From positions 124,001 through 188,000 of the forward strand of contig NZ_JACKZY010000001.1 of assembly GCF_020833685.1 (NCBI RefSeq): DNA of 64,000 nt, written 5' to 3'. Below the pieces are notes generated by a model. That model was not told the origin of the DNA and did no database searches. It saw only the letters and a list, made by a program, of their open reading frames with translations. A program made the translations under genes and the position numbers. The stretch comes from Nitratireductor sp. B36 (GTDB taxonomy: Bacteria; Pseudomonadota; Alphaproteobacteria; Rhizobiales; Rhizobiaceae). The first letter of the stretch is position 1. Every line of letters begins with the position of its first letter. Below are positions 44,502 through 54,347 of the stretch, in pieces.

Positions 44502-45641
44502 CTAGCACCCAAACAGGTCGTTCCAAAAAACAAACCCCATGAATGCGAGAACGGCGAACAGACCAACACGGTAAACCGCGTCCATGACCCTCTCGGACAC
44601 GGGACGGCGCATCACAGCTTCTATGGCGTAGAACACCAGATGCCCGCCATCAAGGGGGGGAATGGGCAAAAGATTAAGAACGCCTATCCCGACTGACAAT
44701 AATGCAACAAGTTGCACCACCCACTCGAAGCCGAGTTGTGCGGCCTTTCCGGCCATATCGGCGATCTTGACCGGCCCGCCGAGCTGGCAACGATCTTCCC
44801 GGCCAGCCACGAACCGTTTCAGGAACTGGCCGGTGCGGTAGATCACATAGCCGGTTTCGCGCACCGCCTCGCCGAGCGCCTCCAGCGGCCCGAACTCGAT
44901 GAGCCTGGGCTGCCCCATCTCCTGATCGTTGACGACACCGATCACGCCGATCCGCACCGTGTTTCCCAGAGCGTCCTTTTGTTCCAGAAGCTCAGGCGTG
45001 GCTTTCAGGACCACTTCCTCTTCGTTCCTGCGAACAATGAACGACAATTCATCGCCTGCGCGCCCTGAAACGATACGCTGGACATCACCGAAGGTGCGCA
45101 CCTGGGTGCCATCGACGGAGACAAACCTGTCACCGGGCTGAAATCCGGCGATGGCGGCAGGCGTATCCGGCCGCACTTCGGCAACCATCGGCTCCATGAC
45201 ATACCGACCGAAGCCAGCAAACATGACCGCGAACACGGCTATGGTCAGAAGAAAATTGAAGAACGGACCGGCGAACACCGTCGCCGCACGCTTCCAGACG
45301 GGCTGGGTGTGGAAGGCCACACGCAACTCGTCTGGCGAAAGATGCTCGGTTGATTCGGGGTCCGGCGTGCTGGTCACCGACATGTCGCCGGTGAATTTCA
45401 CATATCCGCCAAGTGGAATAGCCGACAATTTCCACCGAGTGCCGTGCCGGTCGTTGACCCCAAAGAGCTCAGGGCCGAAACCGATCGAGAACGCCTTCAC
45501 GCCTATTCCGCACCAGCGGCCGACGAGATAGTGCCCCATTTCATGAACGAACACGACCACAGTCAGAACGAACAGGAACGGGATGATCGTTCCGACCAGC
45601 AGGCCATTCGTGCTGAAAATGGAGGTCACATAGTCGATCAC
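44502..45641 (-). CDS. rseP: RseP-like site-2 zinc metalloprotease
   Basis: Intramembrane metalloprotease (M50) that cuts membrane-bound anti-sigma factors; MmpA is the Caulobacter relative. The 379-residue protein has the zinc motif HEMGH at about residues 34-38 in the first helix, one periplasmic PDZ domain (about 115-215, VRPDTPAAIAGFQPGDRFVSVDGTQV), and the third ligand motif NLLPIPPLDGGHL near residue 325. It sits beside bamA, a pairing that links the protease to envelope stress. dxr is not between it and cdsA. Confidence 0.94.
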   Translation of the reverse strand: MIDYVTSIFSTNGLLVGTIIPFLFVLTVVVFVHEMGHYLVGRWCGIGVKAFSIGFGPELFGVNDRHGTRWKLSAIPLGGYVKFTGDMSVTSTPDPESTEHLSPDELRVAFHTQPVWKRAATVFAGPFFNFLLTIAVFAVMFAGFGRYVMEPMVAEVRPDTPAAIAGFQPGDRFVSVDGTQVRTFGDVQRIVSGRAGDELSFIVRRNEEEVVLKATPELLEQKDALGNTVRIGVIGVVNDQEMGQPRLIEFGPLEALGEAVRETGYVIYRTGQFLKRFVAGREDRCQLGGPVKIADMAGKAAQLGFEWVVQLVALLSVGIGVLNLLPIPPLDGGHLVFYAIEAVMRRPVSERVMDAVYRVGLFAVLAFMGFVFWNDLFGC

Positions 45642-45832
45642 GTCAGTCTCACTCGATCGCGATTTGCTTCAGCGCATTCATCCGGAAAACCATCCAGACT
45701 TTCAGAAGGTCTGTCGCATTGTTCCAATAAGTCGCCGGTTAATGCGGTCACGCCCCAAAAAGCCTCCCGAATCCCGACTTCACCACACTCCATGCCATCG
45801 CGGCAGTTCCATGGCAAATGGTTCCGGTGTCT

Positions 45833-46696
45833 TCAGATCCTGAAAAGAGCGTGAGCCGGCGACTCTGCACCGCCCAAAAGCGCCGCCAACAGATAGAGCA
45901 CCAGGGCAGCCGCCATCAGCCCATCCACCCGGTCCATTACCCCGCCATGGCCGGGGATGAGATTGCTGGAATCCTTCACGCCATTTCTGCGCTTGAGCGC
46001 CGATTCGAACAGATCGCCGACCTGAGAGACAATGGCCAGTATGAGCGCGATCAAGGCAATCAGAACGGCACCATGAGCCGCGCTCTCATGAAGCGCGAAA
46101 GCGCCACCTGCAAGCACGGCGAAAACCGTTCCGCCGAGTGCGCCGCTCCATGTCTTTCCAGGTGAAATGGAAGGGGCAAGCTTCGCTCCGCCCAAGGTCC
46201 GGCCGGTAAAATAGGCCATAATGTCCGTCGTCCAGACGACTGCAAACAGGAAGAGAATCGCAAACAGACCCGATCGGTCATCAGCCCTAAGATGTACAAG
46301 CGCCAATGTGGGCGCGGTGGCATATGCGAGCCCTGCAACCAATCCAAAACCGGTTCCGGACGCCCAGCCCTGCAATGCCAGGAGGAGAAGCGCCGCCGCA
46401 AGGCCAAGAAACAGGATCGTTGCCGGCTGCCCAAACACCATCAACACCATGATCGCGGCCAGCAATGCAGCACCGAGACCGGTGTGCATATTCAGGCTTC
46501 GCTCCGAGCGCATGGCGCACCATTCATAGAAAATGGCGCCCGCCATGACCGCGGACATCAGCCGAAACGGCAAACCGCCAAAATACGTAATCAGGAGAAC
46601 AGCGAGGCCAAGAACAATCGCCGAAATGATGCGCAATTGCAGATTGCTACGCGGGCGACCGGGTGCCGGCATCCCCTCCTCCCCACGCTCGTTCAT
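45833..46696 (-). CDS. cdsA: Phosphatidate cytidylyltransferase
   Basis: Makes CDP-diacylglycerol, the precursor of all phospholipids, from CTP and phosphatidate. The 287-residue integral membrane protein has about eight helices and the C-terminal signature beginning [20 protein letters not shown], with [18 protein letters not shown] containing the Asp pair. Start overlaps the uppS stop (ATGA). The 191-bp gap behind it, before rseP, contains no gene I can recognise. Confidence 0.94.
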   Translation of the reverse strand: MNERGEEGMPAPGRPRSNLQLRIISAIVLGLAVLLITYFGGLPFRLMSAVMAGAIFYEWCAMRSERSLNMHTGLGAALLAAIMVLMVFGQPATILFLGLAAALLLLALQGWASGTGFGLVAGLAYATAPTLALVHLRADDRSGLFAILFLFAVVWTTDIMAYFTGRTLGGAKLAPSISPGKTWSGALGGTVFAVLAGGAFALHESAAHGAVLIALIALILAIVSQVGDLFESALKRRNGVKDSSNLIPGHGGVMDRVDGLMAAALVLYLLAALLGGAESPAHALFRI

Positions 46697-47409
46697 AGGA
46701 CGGCTTCGCGGGCTCCGACACCGCCGAAGCGGCGCTCGCGGGCATTGAAGGTGGCGATGGCGGTTTCAAGATCGGCGCGACCGAAATCGGGCCAATGACA
46801 GGGCAGAAAGACAAATTCCGCGTAAGCGGCCTGCCAAAGCAGGAAATTCGACAAACGCTGCTCGCCGCTCGTTCTGATGATCAGATCCGGGTCGGGAATG
46901 CCGGCGGTGTCGAGATAACCACCAAACGCTTCCAGATCGACGGCGCTGGTGTCCAGTCGGCCCGACTGCACGTCGCGCATCAATGCTTTCGCAGCCCGCA
47001 AAATCTCGTCGCGCGCGCCGTAATTGAACGCGATCACCAGGTTCATATTGGTGTTATCCGCAGTCAGATTCTCGGCTTCCAACAGGAGCGACTTGATGTC
47101 CTTTTCCAGGTTTTCGCGGTCGCCTATGATGCGCACACGAACACCATTTTGATGCAACTCAGCAAGATCGCGACGAATGAACAGGCGCAGAAGCCCCATG
47201 AGGTCGTTGACCTCAGAGGGGGGCCGCGACCAGTTTTCCGAGGAAAAGGCGTAGACAGTGAGCCAGTTGATGCCCAGTTCGCCAGCCGAACGCACGGCGT
47301 TGCGCAGCGCTTCCACACCGGCGCGGTGTCCGGCCCGGCGCGGGAGACCCCGCGCTTCGGCCCAGCGACCGTTTCCGTCCATGATTATGGCTATGTGCGC
47401 CGGCTTCAA
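46693..47409 (-). CDS. uppS: Undecaprenyl diphosphate synthase (isoprenyl transferase)
   Basis: Cis-prenyltransferase that makes the C55 lipid carrier for peptidoglycan and O-antigen; 238 residues. Motifs: [27 protein letters not shown] with the catalytic Asp, [11 protein letters not shown], and [24 protein letters not shown]. The start codon is TTG at 47409, after GAGGGGAGACTAGCAG; no ATG fits because the conserved IIMDGNGRW begins only eight residues later. It consumes isoprenoid precursors made through IspDF. Confidence 0.94.
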   Translation of the reverse strand: MKPAHIAIIMDGNGRWAEARGLPRRAGHRAGVEALRNAVRSAGELGINWLTVYAFSSENWSRPPSEVNDLMGLLRLFIRRDLAELHQNGVRVRIIGDRENLEKDIKSLLLEAENLTADNTNMNLVIAFNYGARDEILRAAKALMRDVQSGRLDTSAVDLEAFGGYLDTAGIPDPDLIIRTSGEQRLSNFLLWQAAYAEFVFLPCHWPDFGRADLETAIATFNARERRFGGVGAREAVL

Positions 47410-47448
47410 CTGCTAGTCTCCCCTCGCCTCCTGCGGATCCCACAGTGG

Positions 47449-48009
47449 CTAAACCTGCATGATCTCGGCTTCCTTGGCGGCGAGCAGCTTGTCGATGGCC
47501 GAAATCGTTTCGTCCGTCATCTTCTGCACCTGATCGGACTGCGCGTGCAACTCGTCCTGGCTTATCTCGCCATCCTTTTCGGCCTTTTTGAGGTGCTCCA
47601 TCCCGTCGCGGCGCACATGCCGGGCGGCGACCTTCGCGTTCTCCGCGTATTGATGCGCGATCTTCACGAGTTCCTTTCGGCGTTCCTCATTGAGCTCCGG
47701 CAAGGGAATGCGCAGTGTCGATCCATCCACGATCGGATTGAAACCAAGGTTCGATTCGCGGATCGCCTTGTCTACAGCATTGACCATGCTCTGGTCCCAT
47801 ACCGCGACCGAGATCATGCGCGGCTCCGGAACGGAAACCGTTGCCACCTGGTTGATCGGCATCGCCGCGCCATAAGCCTCGACCTGGATCGGATCGAGAA
47901 GATTGGCGGAAGCCCGACCCGTCCTCAGCGAAGCCAAATCGTGCTGGAAGGCAGTGGTCGCCCCATCCATACGCCGCTTGAGGTCTTTAAAATCAACGCC
48001 GTCGGCCAT
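47449..48009 (-). CDS. frr: Ribosome recycling factor
   Basis: Splits post-termination ribosomes together with EF-G; 186 residues, normal length. Motifs: [64 protein letters not shown]-like ([17 protein letters not shown]) and [18 protein letters not shown]. Two adjacent ATGs occur (48012, 48009); the second is eight bases from AAGGAG and is chosen. It lies 12 bp after pyrH. Confidence 0.96.
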   Translation of the reverse strand: MADGVDFKDLKRRMDGATTAFQHDLASLRTGRASANLLDPIQVEAYGAAMPINQVATVSVPEPRMISVAVWDQSMVNAVDKAIRESNLGFNPIVDGSTLRIPLPELNEERRKELVKIAHQYAENAKVAARHVRRDGMEHLKKAEKDGEISQDELHAQSDQVQKMTDETISAIDKLLAAKEAEIMQV

Positions 48010-48021
48010 CATTAAATCTCC

Positions 48022-48768
48022 TTACGCACCGGCACGCTGTTCTGCTTCGGCGTCATCGGACACGATGGTGCAATGTCCGCCGCCTTTCAAGATGGCGTTG
48101 AATCCGCCCTCTTCATGAATCGAGAAAACGATTATCGGAATGTGGTTCTCGCGCGCAAGAGCAATCGCGGCAGTATCCATGATCGCCAACCCATCTCTGA
48201 TCACCTGCGCGTGGCTCAGGCGCTCATAGCGCGTCGCATTCGGGTCCTTGCGCGGATCAGCAGAATAAACCCCGTCGACTTGCGTCCCTTTGAAGAGCGC
48301 GTCCGCGCCGATCTCGGCTGCCCTGAGTGCTGCCGCCGAATCTGTTGTGAAGAACGGATTGCCTGTACCGCCGGCGAAAATCACCACCTTGCCCGCGTTC
48401 ATGTAGCTTGTGGCCTGACGCTGTGAAAAGCTCTCGCACAGCTCGGGCATGGCGATTGCCGACATGACCACTGCATCGACCCCCATCTTTACCAGGGAGG
48501 TGCGCAGCGCCAGCGAATTGATGACTGTCGCGAGCATGCCCATGTGATCGCCGGTCACCCGGTCGCCGCCCTTGGAGGCCACGGCAACGCCGCGGAAGAT
48601 GTTGCCGCCGCCGATAACGACCCCGACCTCGACGCCTAACCTTCGCGCTTCCAGAATGTCGCGCGCGATGCGGTCAACCACCGAAACATCGATACCGAAC
48701 CCCTGCTCACCCATCAGGGCCTCGCCGGATGCTTTCAGAACAACGCGCCGGTAGCGTTTCTCGGTCAT
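48022..48768 (-). CDS. pyrH: UMP kinase
   Basis: Bacterial-type uridylate kinase of the amino-acid kinase fold, phosphorylating UMP for CTP/UTP synthesis (pyrG is in the same window). The 248-residue protein shows YRRVVLKASGEALMG, VVIGGGNIFRG, GVDAVVMSAIAM and FAGGTGNPFFTTDSAAALRAAEI. The ATG at 48768 (MTEKRYRR) is preferred to an upstream one that would run into the stem-loop after tsf. Confidence 0.95.
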   Translation of the reverse strand: MTEKRYRRVVLKASGEALMGEQGFGIDVSVVDRIARDILEARRLGVEVGVVIGGGNIFRGVAVASKGGDRVTGDHMGMLATVINSLALRTSLVKMGVDAVVMSAIAMPELCESFSQRQATSYMNAGKVVIFAGGTGNPFFTTDSAAALRAAEIGADALFKGTQVDGVYSADPRKDPNATRYERLSHAQVIRDGLAIMDTAAIALARENHIPIIVFSIHEEGGFNAILKGGGHCTIVSDDAEAEQRAGA

Positions 48769-48800
48769 CTTCAAAGTCTCCAAATTTGACCCTGCGTTAC

Positions 48801-48836
48801 ACGAAGGGCGCCGCGTTGTCACGCGGCGCCCTTCGT
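48801..48836 (-). terminator. 16-bp stem-loop between tsf and pyrH
   Basis: ACGAAGGGCGCCGCGT (48801-48816) and its exact complement (48821-48836) enclose a four-base loop. It lies 24 bp after the tsf stop. The stem is long and GC-rich but the minus strand continues GTAACG, with no T-run, so it is an mRNA-stabilising or pausing hairpin as much as a terminator. Confidence 0.6.
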
Positions 48837-48859
48837 CTTCAAACAGCTATTCGCAGGTC

Positions 48860-49783
48860 TCAGGACTTTGCGGCAGCAGCCACTTCAGCGGCGAAGTCGG
48901 TTTCTTCACGCTCAATACCTTCACCAAGCGCGAAGCGGACGAAGCTGACGATCTTCGCCGGCGCACCGATTTCCTTTTCAGCCTCGGCAAGAGCCTTTTC
49001 GACTGTCAGGTCGGGGTTCATCACGAAAGCCTGCTTCAGGAGCACGACCTCCTCAAAGAACTTGCGCAGACGGCCTTCGACCATCTTTTCAATGATGTTC
49101 TCCGGCTTGCCGGACTGGCGCGCCTGGTCGGAGAAGATATCCTTCTCGCGGGCAACGGCTGCCGGATCGACATCGGCCTCGGTCAGAGCCAGCGGATTGG
49201 TCGCGGCCACATGCATGGCGACCTGACGGCCAAAAGCGCGTGCCGCGTCGGCATTGCCTGTGGTCTCGATCGCCACCAGGACGCCGAGCTTGCCGAGGCC
49301 ATCGGTGACGGCATTGTGGACGTAGCTTGCAACTGCACCGTTTTCGACGGACAGCTTTGCCGAACGGCGCAGCGCCATGTTCTCGCCGATCGTGCCGATG
49401 GCGTCCTTCACCGTGTCGGCAACGGATTTGCCCGTTGCAGGATAGGTCGCGGAGGAGACCGCCTCGATCGATCCATCCGTCCCCAAAGCCACGGTGGCGA
49501 TGTTGCTCACCAGAGCCTGGAAAGCATCGTTACGGGCAACGAAATCGGTCTCGGAGTTGACCTCGACGACAACAGCGCTGTTTGCATCGGATGCAACGCC
49601 GATCAGGCCTTCGGCAGCCGTACGGCCTGCCTTCTTGTCGGCCTTGGCAATGCCCTTCTTGCGCAGCCAGTCCATGGCTGCTTCCATGTCGCCATTGTTC
49701 TCGGTCAGGGCTGTCTTGCAGTCCATCATGCCTGCGCCGCTCTTCTCGCGCAGTTCCTTGACCATTGCTGCTGTAATGCTCAT
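48860..49783 (-). CDS. tsf: Elongation factor Ts
   Basis: Nucleotide-exchange factor for EF-Tu, 307 residues. It opens with [22 protein letters not shown] (UBA-like N-terminal domain) followed by the TDFV-type motif in [15 protein letters not shown] and two core subdomains ([26 protein letters not shown]). Between it and rpsB lies a stem-loop with a T-run, so part of rpsB transcription should stop before tsf. Confidence 0.96.
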   Translation of the reverse strand: MSITAAMVKELREKSGAGMMDCKTALTENNGDMEAAMDWLRKKGIAKADKKAGRTAAEGLIGVASDANSAVVVEVNSETDFVARNDAFQALVSNIATVALGTDGSIEAVSSATYPATGKSVADTVKDAIGTIGENMALRRSAKLSVENGAVASYVHNAVTDGLGKLGVLVAIETTGNADAARAFGRQVAMHVAATNPLALTEADVDPAAVAREKDIFSDQARQSGKPENIIEKMVEGRLRKFFEEVVLLKQAFVMNPDLTVEKALAEAEKEIGAPAKIVSFVRFALGEGIEREETDFAAEVAAAAKS

Positions 49784-49803
49784 CGTCGCCTCTTCATCAA
49801 TCT

Positions 49804-49847
49804 TCTAACAAAAACGGCCGCGTAGCCTTTGGTCTGCCGCGCGGCCG
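49804..49847 (-). terminator. Intrinsic terminator/attenuator between rpsB and tsf
   Basis: On the minus strand CGGCCGCG (49840-49847) pairs with CGCGGCCG (49815-49822), and the 3' arm is followed at once by TTTTTGTT. A second small hairpin GGGGCT/AGCCCC is at 49852-49865, just after the rpsB stop. Partial termination between rpsB and tsf is known in other bacteria and would let S2 exceed EF-Ts. Confidence 0.65.
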
Positions 49848-49886
49848 CCGCGGGGCTCAAGCCCCACATTTTCGGAACGGCGCTGG

Positions 49887-50681
49887 TTAGGCGTCCTTGT
49901 TTTCTTCTGCTGCCGGCGCTGCGGCTTCGTCATCCAGTGTGGGCTCTGCCGGAGCCTCGACAGCCTCACCGATATCGAGGCCAAGGGCGCCCTGCTGACG
50001 CTCAATGCCGTCGATTGCCGCCTTGGCAACGAGATCGCAGTAAAGCGCGATAGCGCGCGCCGCATCGTCATTGCCCGGGATCGGGTAATCAACAACGTCC
50101 GGATCGCAGTTCGAATCGACGATCGCCACCACCGGAATTCCGAGGCGTTTGGCCTCCTGAACGGCAATTGCTTCCTTGTTGGTGTCGATCACGAACATCA
50201 GATCGGGCGTGGAGCCCATGTCGCGGATGCCGCCGAGGGCGCGGTCGAGCTTCTCACGCTCGCGCTCCAGGTTCAGGCGCTCTTTCTTGGTAAAGCCCTG
50301 AGCATCGGACGCCAGCAGCTCATCGAGCTTGCGCAGACGCTGGATCGAGTTGGAGATGGTCTTCCAGTTGGTCAGCATGCCGCCAAGCCAGCGGGCGTTC
50401 ACATAATACTGTGCCGAACGCTTCGCCGAATCGGCAACGATCTCGGAAGCCTGACGCTTGGTGCCGACGAACAGGATGCGGCCGCCCTTGGCGACGGTGT
50501 CCGAGACGGCCTTCAGCGCCTGGTGCATCAGCGGCACGGTCTGGCTCAAGTCGATGATGTGAACATTGTTGCGGGCGCCAAAGATGTAGTTGGACATCTT
50601 CGGGTTCCAGCGGTGGGTCTGGTGACCAAAGTGAACACCAGCTTCCAGAAGCTGGCGCATGCTGATATCGGGCAGTGCCAT
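49887..50681 (-). CDS. rpsB: 30S ribosomal protein S2
   Basis: Small-subunit ribosomal protein, 264 residues. Typical stretches: [52 protein letters not shown], and [19 protein letters not shown] then [14 protein letters not shown]. The C-terminal 35 residues are an Ala/Glu-rich acidic tail ([20 protein letters not shown]), longer than in E. coli but common in alphaproteobacteria. The 162-bp upstream gap contains the promoter and perhaps an S2 autoregulatory leader; no specific structure was identified. Confidence 0.96.
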   Translation of the reverse strand: MALPDISMRQLLEAGVHFGHQTHRWNPKMSNYIFGARNNVHIIDLSQTVPLMHQALKAVSDTVAKGGRILFVGTKRQASEIVADSAKRSAQYYVNARWLGGMLTNWKTISNSIQRLRKLDELLASDAQGFTKKERLNLEREREKLDRALGGIRDMGSTPDLMFVIDTNKEAIAVQEAKRLGIPVVAIVDSNCDPDVVDYPIPGNDDAARAIALYCDLVAKAAIDGIERQQGALGLDIGEAVEAPAEPTLDDEAAAPAAEENKDA

Positions 50682-50843
50682 TCGTTATCCTTTCCGGTTG
50701 AACCTCCACGGACCGTCAGGCGGAAACCGCCACCGGAGGCGCTGGCCGGATGTCTCCCGAGCAGAACCAAGATCCGTGTGTGGAATGCGCGCGCATATAG
50801 AAGCTTATGGCGCAGAATGCAAGCGTTTGGGCGGAGAATGAGC

Positions 50844-51677
50844 CTATTTGGTGCAGTCCGCCCCTTCTTTCGTCTCCTCGAACATCGTCAAATCGACAAG
50901 CTGGCCGCGAATCGAGAACTCGTCATAGTTCATCTCCAGGCTTCGCGTCACGCCGCTCTCATGAAGGAGAAAACTGATCTCATAATCGGGCAGAGCCTCA
51001 CCACGCTCCTCATTCGGATCAAAATAGGCGATGCTCACAGGCCAATAGGATTGGTTTTCAAGTGGGGCGGCGGCGGACCGTTCCGCATCGCTCTTACCGA
51101 TAGGCTTCGCCTTGCCGATCGTCACCGAGGTCATCATCACCCGGTCCGCGTCCTCGGAGCTGTCATAAAGCGAGGTTTGATAGAAGCCGCCGCCAGCTTC
51201 TGCCTTTGCCAGCACTTCTTTCATGTGCTGCACCGGAAATTGCGTCGGCTCGAGCGTCTCGCTGCGACGGTCAGGTTTGGAAAGCTCAACCAGCGTCTCG
51301 CCATCTTCCAGCCGGGCGACACCCTTCACCTCCCGATCCAGCATGTTGTCGAGATACATTTTGTTGACGAACTGGAAAACCTTTCCCGCGCCATCCTCGT
51401 AGGTGGTGGTCTGCTGGTCCGAAAGCCGCGATGCGTCGTCCGTTTCGAGACGCATGACGAAACGAAAGGTGGTCGTGTAGCCCTCACAGACCGAGCCAGC
51501 AAACTCATAGACCATGCGCCCGGTAATACCGTTTATTCCGGAACGGTCGCTCGCCCGGTCCAGGGAGAGGTCGTAAACAGCCCGATGTGGCAGCAATTTC
51601 GGGGCAGCCTGAGCGAAGCTCGTCCCAGTAAGCGGTACAGAGAGCAGAGCCAAGGCAAATAGGCGCAATGAGCGCAT
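50844..51677 (-). CDS. eipB: EipB-like envelope integrity protein (DUF1849)
   Basis: A 277-residue periplasmic protein with a signal peptide (LRLFALALLSVPLTGTSFAQA, cut after about residue 24). It begins LLPHRAVYDLSLDRAS and matches DUF1849, studied in Brucella as EipB, a beta-spiral protein needed for cell-envelope integrity. The two conserved cysteines that form the EipB disulfide are present: one in AGSVCEGYTTTFRF and one in the C-terminal GADCTK. It is transcribed toward rpsB and away from ridA. Function by homology only. Confidence 0.88.
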   Translation of the reverse strand: MRSLRLFALALLSVPLTGTSFAQAAPKLLPHRAVYDLSLDRASDRSGINGITGRMVYEFAGSVCEGYTTTFRFVMRLETDDASRLSDQQTTTYEDGAGKVFQFVNKMYLDNMLDREVKGVARLEDGETLVELSKPDRRSETLEPTQFPVQHMKEVLAKAEAGGGFYQTSLYDSSEDADRVMMTSVTIGKAKPIGKSDAERSAAAPLENQSYWPVSIAYFDPNEERGEALPDYEISFLLHESGVTRSLEMNYDEFSIRGQLVDLTMFEETKEGADCTK

Positions 51678-51905
51678 GAACGACCTCCGATATTCGGCAT
51701 TTTACGGTCGGAGCACAGCGTGACCGTCTGGATGGTTCCGTTTGAAGGAGAGTCGTGGCGGAAGCGAGGCAAATATGCAACCTCCCCCTGCGGCACATCC
51801 CCCCTGCCGGTGGATTCGATTGCGAAAGTGTCGCAACTGACGTTTAGTTTTGTCTGTAAGGCGGCGTTGCCGTGCTGAGACACAGTGAAATTCCAGGAGA
51901 CCAAA

Positions 51906-52373
51906 ATGGCACGTGAAATCGAGAAAAGATTGCTGGAACTGGGCGTCGAGCTGCCCGAAGCGGCAGCGCCTGTCGCAAACTACGTGCCTTTCGTCCAGAC
52001 CGGCTCATTGCTGATGACATCCGGGCAGCTTCCTATGAAAGACGGCAAGCTGATGGCAATGGGGCTTCTTGGCCGCGAATTGGGCACCGAGGCCGGCAAG
52101 CTTGCGGCCAAATGGTGCACGGTCAATGTGCTTGCCCAGGCACGGGCAGCCCTCGGCGATCTGGAGAAGATCAAGCGCGTCGTTCGCATTTCCGTCTATG
52201 TCGCCTCTACTCCGGATTTCACCGATCAGCACCTCGTTGCCAACGGCGCTTCGGATTTCCTCGTGGCCGCTCTTGGAGATCGCGGGCGGCATGCGCGGGC
52301 GGCTGTCGGCATGGCATCGTTGCCGATGAACGCACCGGTGGAAATAGACGCCATTATCGAGGTCGCCGAATAA
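51906..52373 (+). CDS. RidA/YjgF/YER057c-family protein
   Basis: A 155-residue protein of the RidA superfamily, longer than true RidA (about 128) and of the 'endoribonuclease L-PSP/LisE-like' subgroup: PVANYVPFVQTGSLLMTSGQLPMKDGKL, LAQARAALGDLEKIKRVVRI, and VEIDAIIEVAE. The RidA Arg that binds substrate is not clearly at the usual place (RVVRISVYV is followed by ASTPDF), so deaminase activity is uncertain. GGAGACC-like purines precede the ATG at 51906. Its stop overlaps the next start by one base (TAATG). Confidence 0.86.
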   Translation: MAREIEKRLLELGVELPEAAAPVANYVPFVQTGSLLMTSGQLPMKDGKLMAMGLLGRELGTEAGKLAAKWCTVNVLAQARAALGDLEKIKRVVRISVYVASTPDFTDQHLVANGASDFLVAALGDRGRHARAAVGMASLPMNAPVEIDAIIEVAE

Positions 52374-53083
52374 TGCCCGCGCTCGACTGGCTGACAGCGC
52401 GCCCGATCGCGCATCGCGGTCTGCATGACATGAACCATGCACGTTGGGAGAACACGCTGTCGGCATTCAGCGCCGCCGCTGATGCCGGTTATTCCATCGA
52501 GTGCGACGTGCATCTGTCATCTGACGGTGTCCCAATGGTTTTCCATGACCATGCATTGCGTCGCCTGACGGGGCAGGATGGAACAATTGCGGGGAAATCG
52601 GCCCGTGAAATGGGCGCATTGAAGGTTGGTGATACCGCCGATCATGTGCCGACGCTGCGCGAGATGCTCACGCTCGTGGCGGGCCGTGTTCCGCTGGTGA
52701 TCGAGCTGAAGGGCGCCGAAGGACATGACGATGCGCTTGTCGCCAATGTGACTGAAGCGCTTCGAGACTATTCCGGCGCGGTGGCGCTGATGTCGTTCGA
52801 TCACCGTCTCGTGCGCCAACTCGCACATCTTGCTCCCCACCTACCACGCGGACTGACGGCAGAAGGCCCTTCTCCAACGGCGATGGAGGCGCATTTTTCC
52901 ATGTTGGCGAATGACATTTCGTTCGTGTCCTACGCGGTGGACGAATTGCCGAACCCGTTTGTGCGATTTGTGCGCGAGCGCCTTTCCATGCCTGTCATCA
53001 CCTGGACCGTGCGCGATCCGGAAGCCATCAAGCGCACCTTTGCCTACGCCGATCAGATGACCTTCGAGGGGTTCACCCCTTGA
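52373..53083 (+). CDS. Glycerophosphodiester phosphodiesterase
   Basis: A 236-residue GDPD-family TIM-barrel enzyme, soluble (no signal peptide), which would release glycerol 3-phosphate from glycerophosphodiesters. Catalytic elements: IAHRG (His at about residue 14), ENTLSAF, ECDVHLSSDG (Glu and Asp metal ligands) and FHDHALRRLTG with the second catalytic His. Ends with TWTVRDPEAIKRTFAYADQM. It is coupled to the RidA-like gene by the one-base TAATG overlap. Confidence 0.9.
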   Translation: MPALDWLTARPIAHRGLHDMNHARWENTLSAFSAAADAGYSIECDVHLSSDGVPMVFHDHALRRLTGQDGTIAGKSAREMGALKVGDTADHVPTLREMLTLVAGRVPLVIELKGAEGHDDALVANVTEALRDYSGAVALMSFDHRLVRQLAHLAPHLPRGLTAEGPSPTAMEAHFSMLANDISFVSYAVDELPNPFVRFVRERLSMPVITWTVRDPEAIKRTFAYADQMTFEGFTP

Positions 53084-53168
53084 CTCACCCGATGTGGCGC
53101 ACCTCTTGAAGCGTCCCCCTGTGCACACTTAGTTAGACCTATGACGAAAGCAACAAACGGATGCGCTC

Positions 53169-54341
53169 ATGTCGGATGAAGTGACGCTGACGGTCTCTCC
53201 GTCGCTCGCCGATGTGCCGCAAGCCGATTGGGTGGCCCTTGCCGGAGCTTGCCGGGAAACAGGGGAGACACCCTACAACCCTTTCGTGTCCCACGCCTTT
53301 CTGACAAGTCTGGAGGACAGCGGTTGTGCGGTGCGCGAAAGCGGATGGCTGGGGCAGCACCTGCTTTTGCGGAGCAGCGACGGCGCCCTGCTTGGTGCGG
53401 TGCCGTGTTACCTCAAATCGCACAGCCAGGGAGAATATGTCTTCGACCACGGCTGGGCGGACGCTTTTGAACGTGCCGGTGGCCGATATTACCCAAAACT
53501 GCAGGTTTCCATCCCGTTCACGCCTGCTGCCGGACCTCGCCTTCTGGTTCGCAAAGGCGCGCCTCAAGAGACTGTTCGCGAGGCACTCGCCGAGGGCATC
53601 AAGACACTGACGGAAAGGCTCGGTATTTCATCGGCCCATGTGACCTTTTCAACCAGCGACGACATTGCGGCGCTGGAACGCGCCGGGTTCCTGCTGCGGA
53701 CGGACCAGCAGTTTCACTTTTTCAACCGCGACTATCACAGCTATGACGATTTTCTCGATACGCTTGCTTCACGCAAGCGCAAGGCCCTCAAAAAGGAGCG
53801 TCGCACTGCGCTTGAAAACGGGGTCGAGATCGATTGGCTGACCGGCCGTGATCTTACAGAGGCCGTATGGGATGATTTTTTTGAGTTCTACACGGACACA
53901 GGAAACCGCAAGTGGGGCCGCCCCTACCTCAACCGCCGCTTCTTTTCGCTGATCGGCGAACGGATGGCAGACGACATCCTCCTTGTCATGGCGCGGAGGG
54001 ATGGGCGCTTTATTGCCGGCGCCATCAACTTCATCGGCTCGGATACATTATTTGGCCGAAACTGGGGTTGCATCGAACACCACCCCTTCCTGCATTTCGA
54101 GGTTTGCTATCATCAGGCAATCGAGTTTGCCATTGCGCGTGGACTGAGGCGGGTGGAAGCCGGTGCACAGGGCGAGCACAAGCTGGCGCGCGGCTACGAG
54201 CCGATCACCACGCGGTCGGCTCATTTCATTCCCCATCCCGGCCTGCGTCGGGCGGTGGCTCAATATCTTGAGATGGAGCGGCAGGACGTGGCGGAAATCC
54301 ACCGCGTTCTGCAAGCGCATACGCCATTTCGCAAAGGCTGA
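53169..54341 (+). CDS. FemAB-like GNAT protein (COG3146, PF04339)
   Basis: A 390-residue member of the FemAB-like family, often annotated 'peptidogalycan biosynthesis/ N-acetyltransferase'. The tandem GNAT-like architecture is seen from ETPYNPFVSHAFLTSLEDSG, then LASRKRKALKKERRTALENGVEI, GNRKWGRPYLNRRFFSLIGE and RVEAGAQGEHKLARGYEP near the C-terminus. Substrate unknown; aminoacyl or acyl transfer to the envelope is a family guess. It follows the GDPD gene by 85 bp and ends 6 bp before the convergent SMR gene. Confidence 0.85.
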   Translation: MSDEVTLTVSPSLADVPQADWVALAGACRETGETPYNPFVSHAFLTSLEDSGCAVRESGWLGQHLLLRSSDGALLGAVPCYLKSHSQGEYVFDHGWADAFERAGGRYYPKLQVSIPFTPAAGPRLLVRKGAPQETVREALAEGIKTLTERLGISSAHVTFSTSDDIAALERAGFLLRTDQQFHFFNRDYHSYDDFLDTLASRKRKALKKERRTALENGVEIDWLTGRDLTEAVWDDFFEFYTDTGNRKWGRPYLNRRFFSLIGERMADDILLVMARRDGRFIAGAINFIGSDTLFGRNWGCIEHHPFLHFEVCYHQAIEFAIARGLRRVEAGAQGEHKLARGYEPITTRSAHFIPHPGLRRAVAQYLEMERQDVAEIHRVLQAHTPFRKG

Positions 54342-54347
54342 TGCCGG

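Noticed and set aside
45642-45832. Degraded dxr
   Set aside because: Translation of both strands gives only short frames with no DXR motif; treated as a plain intergenic gap.
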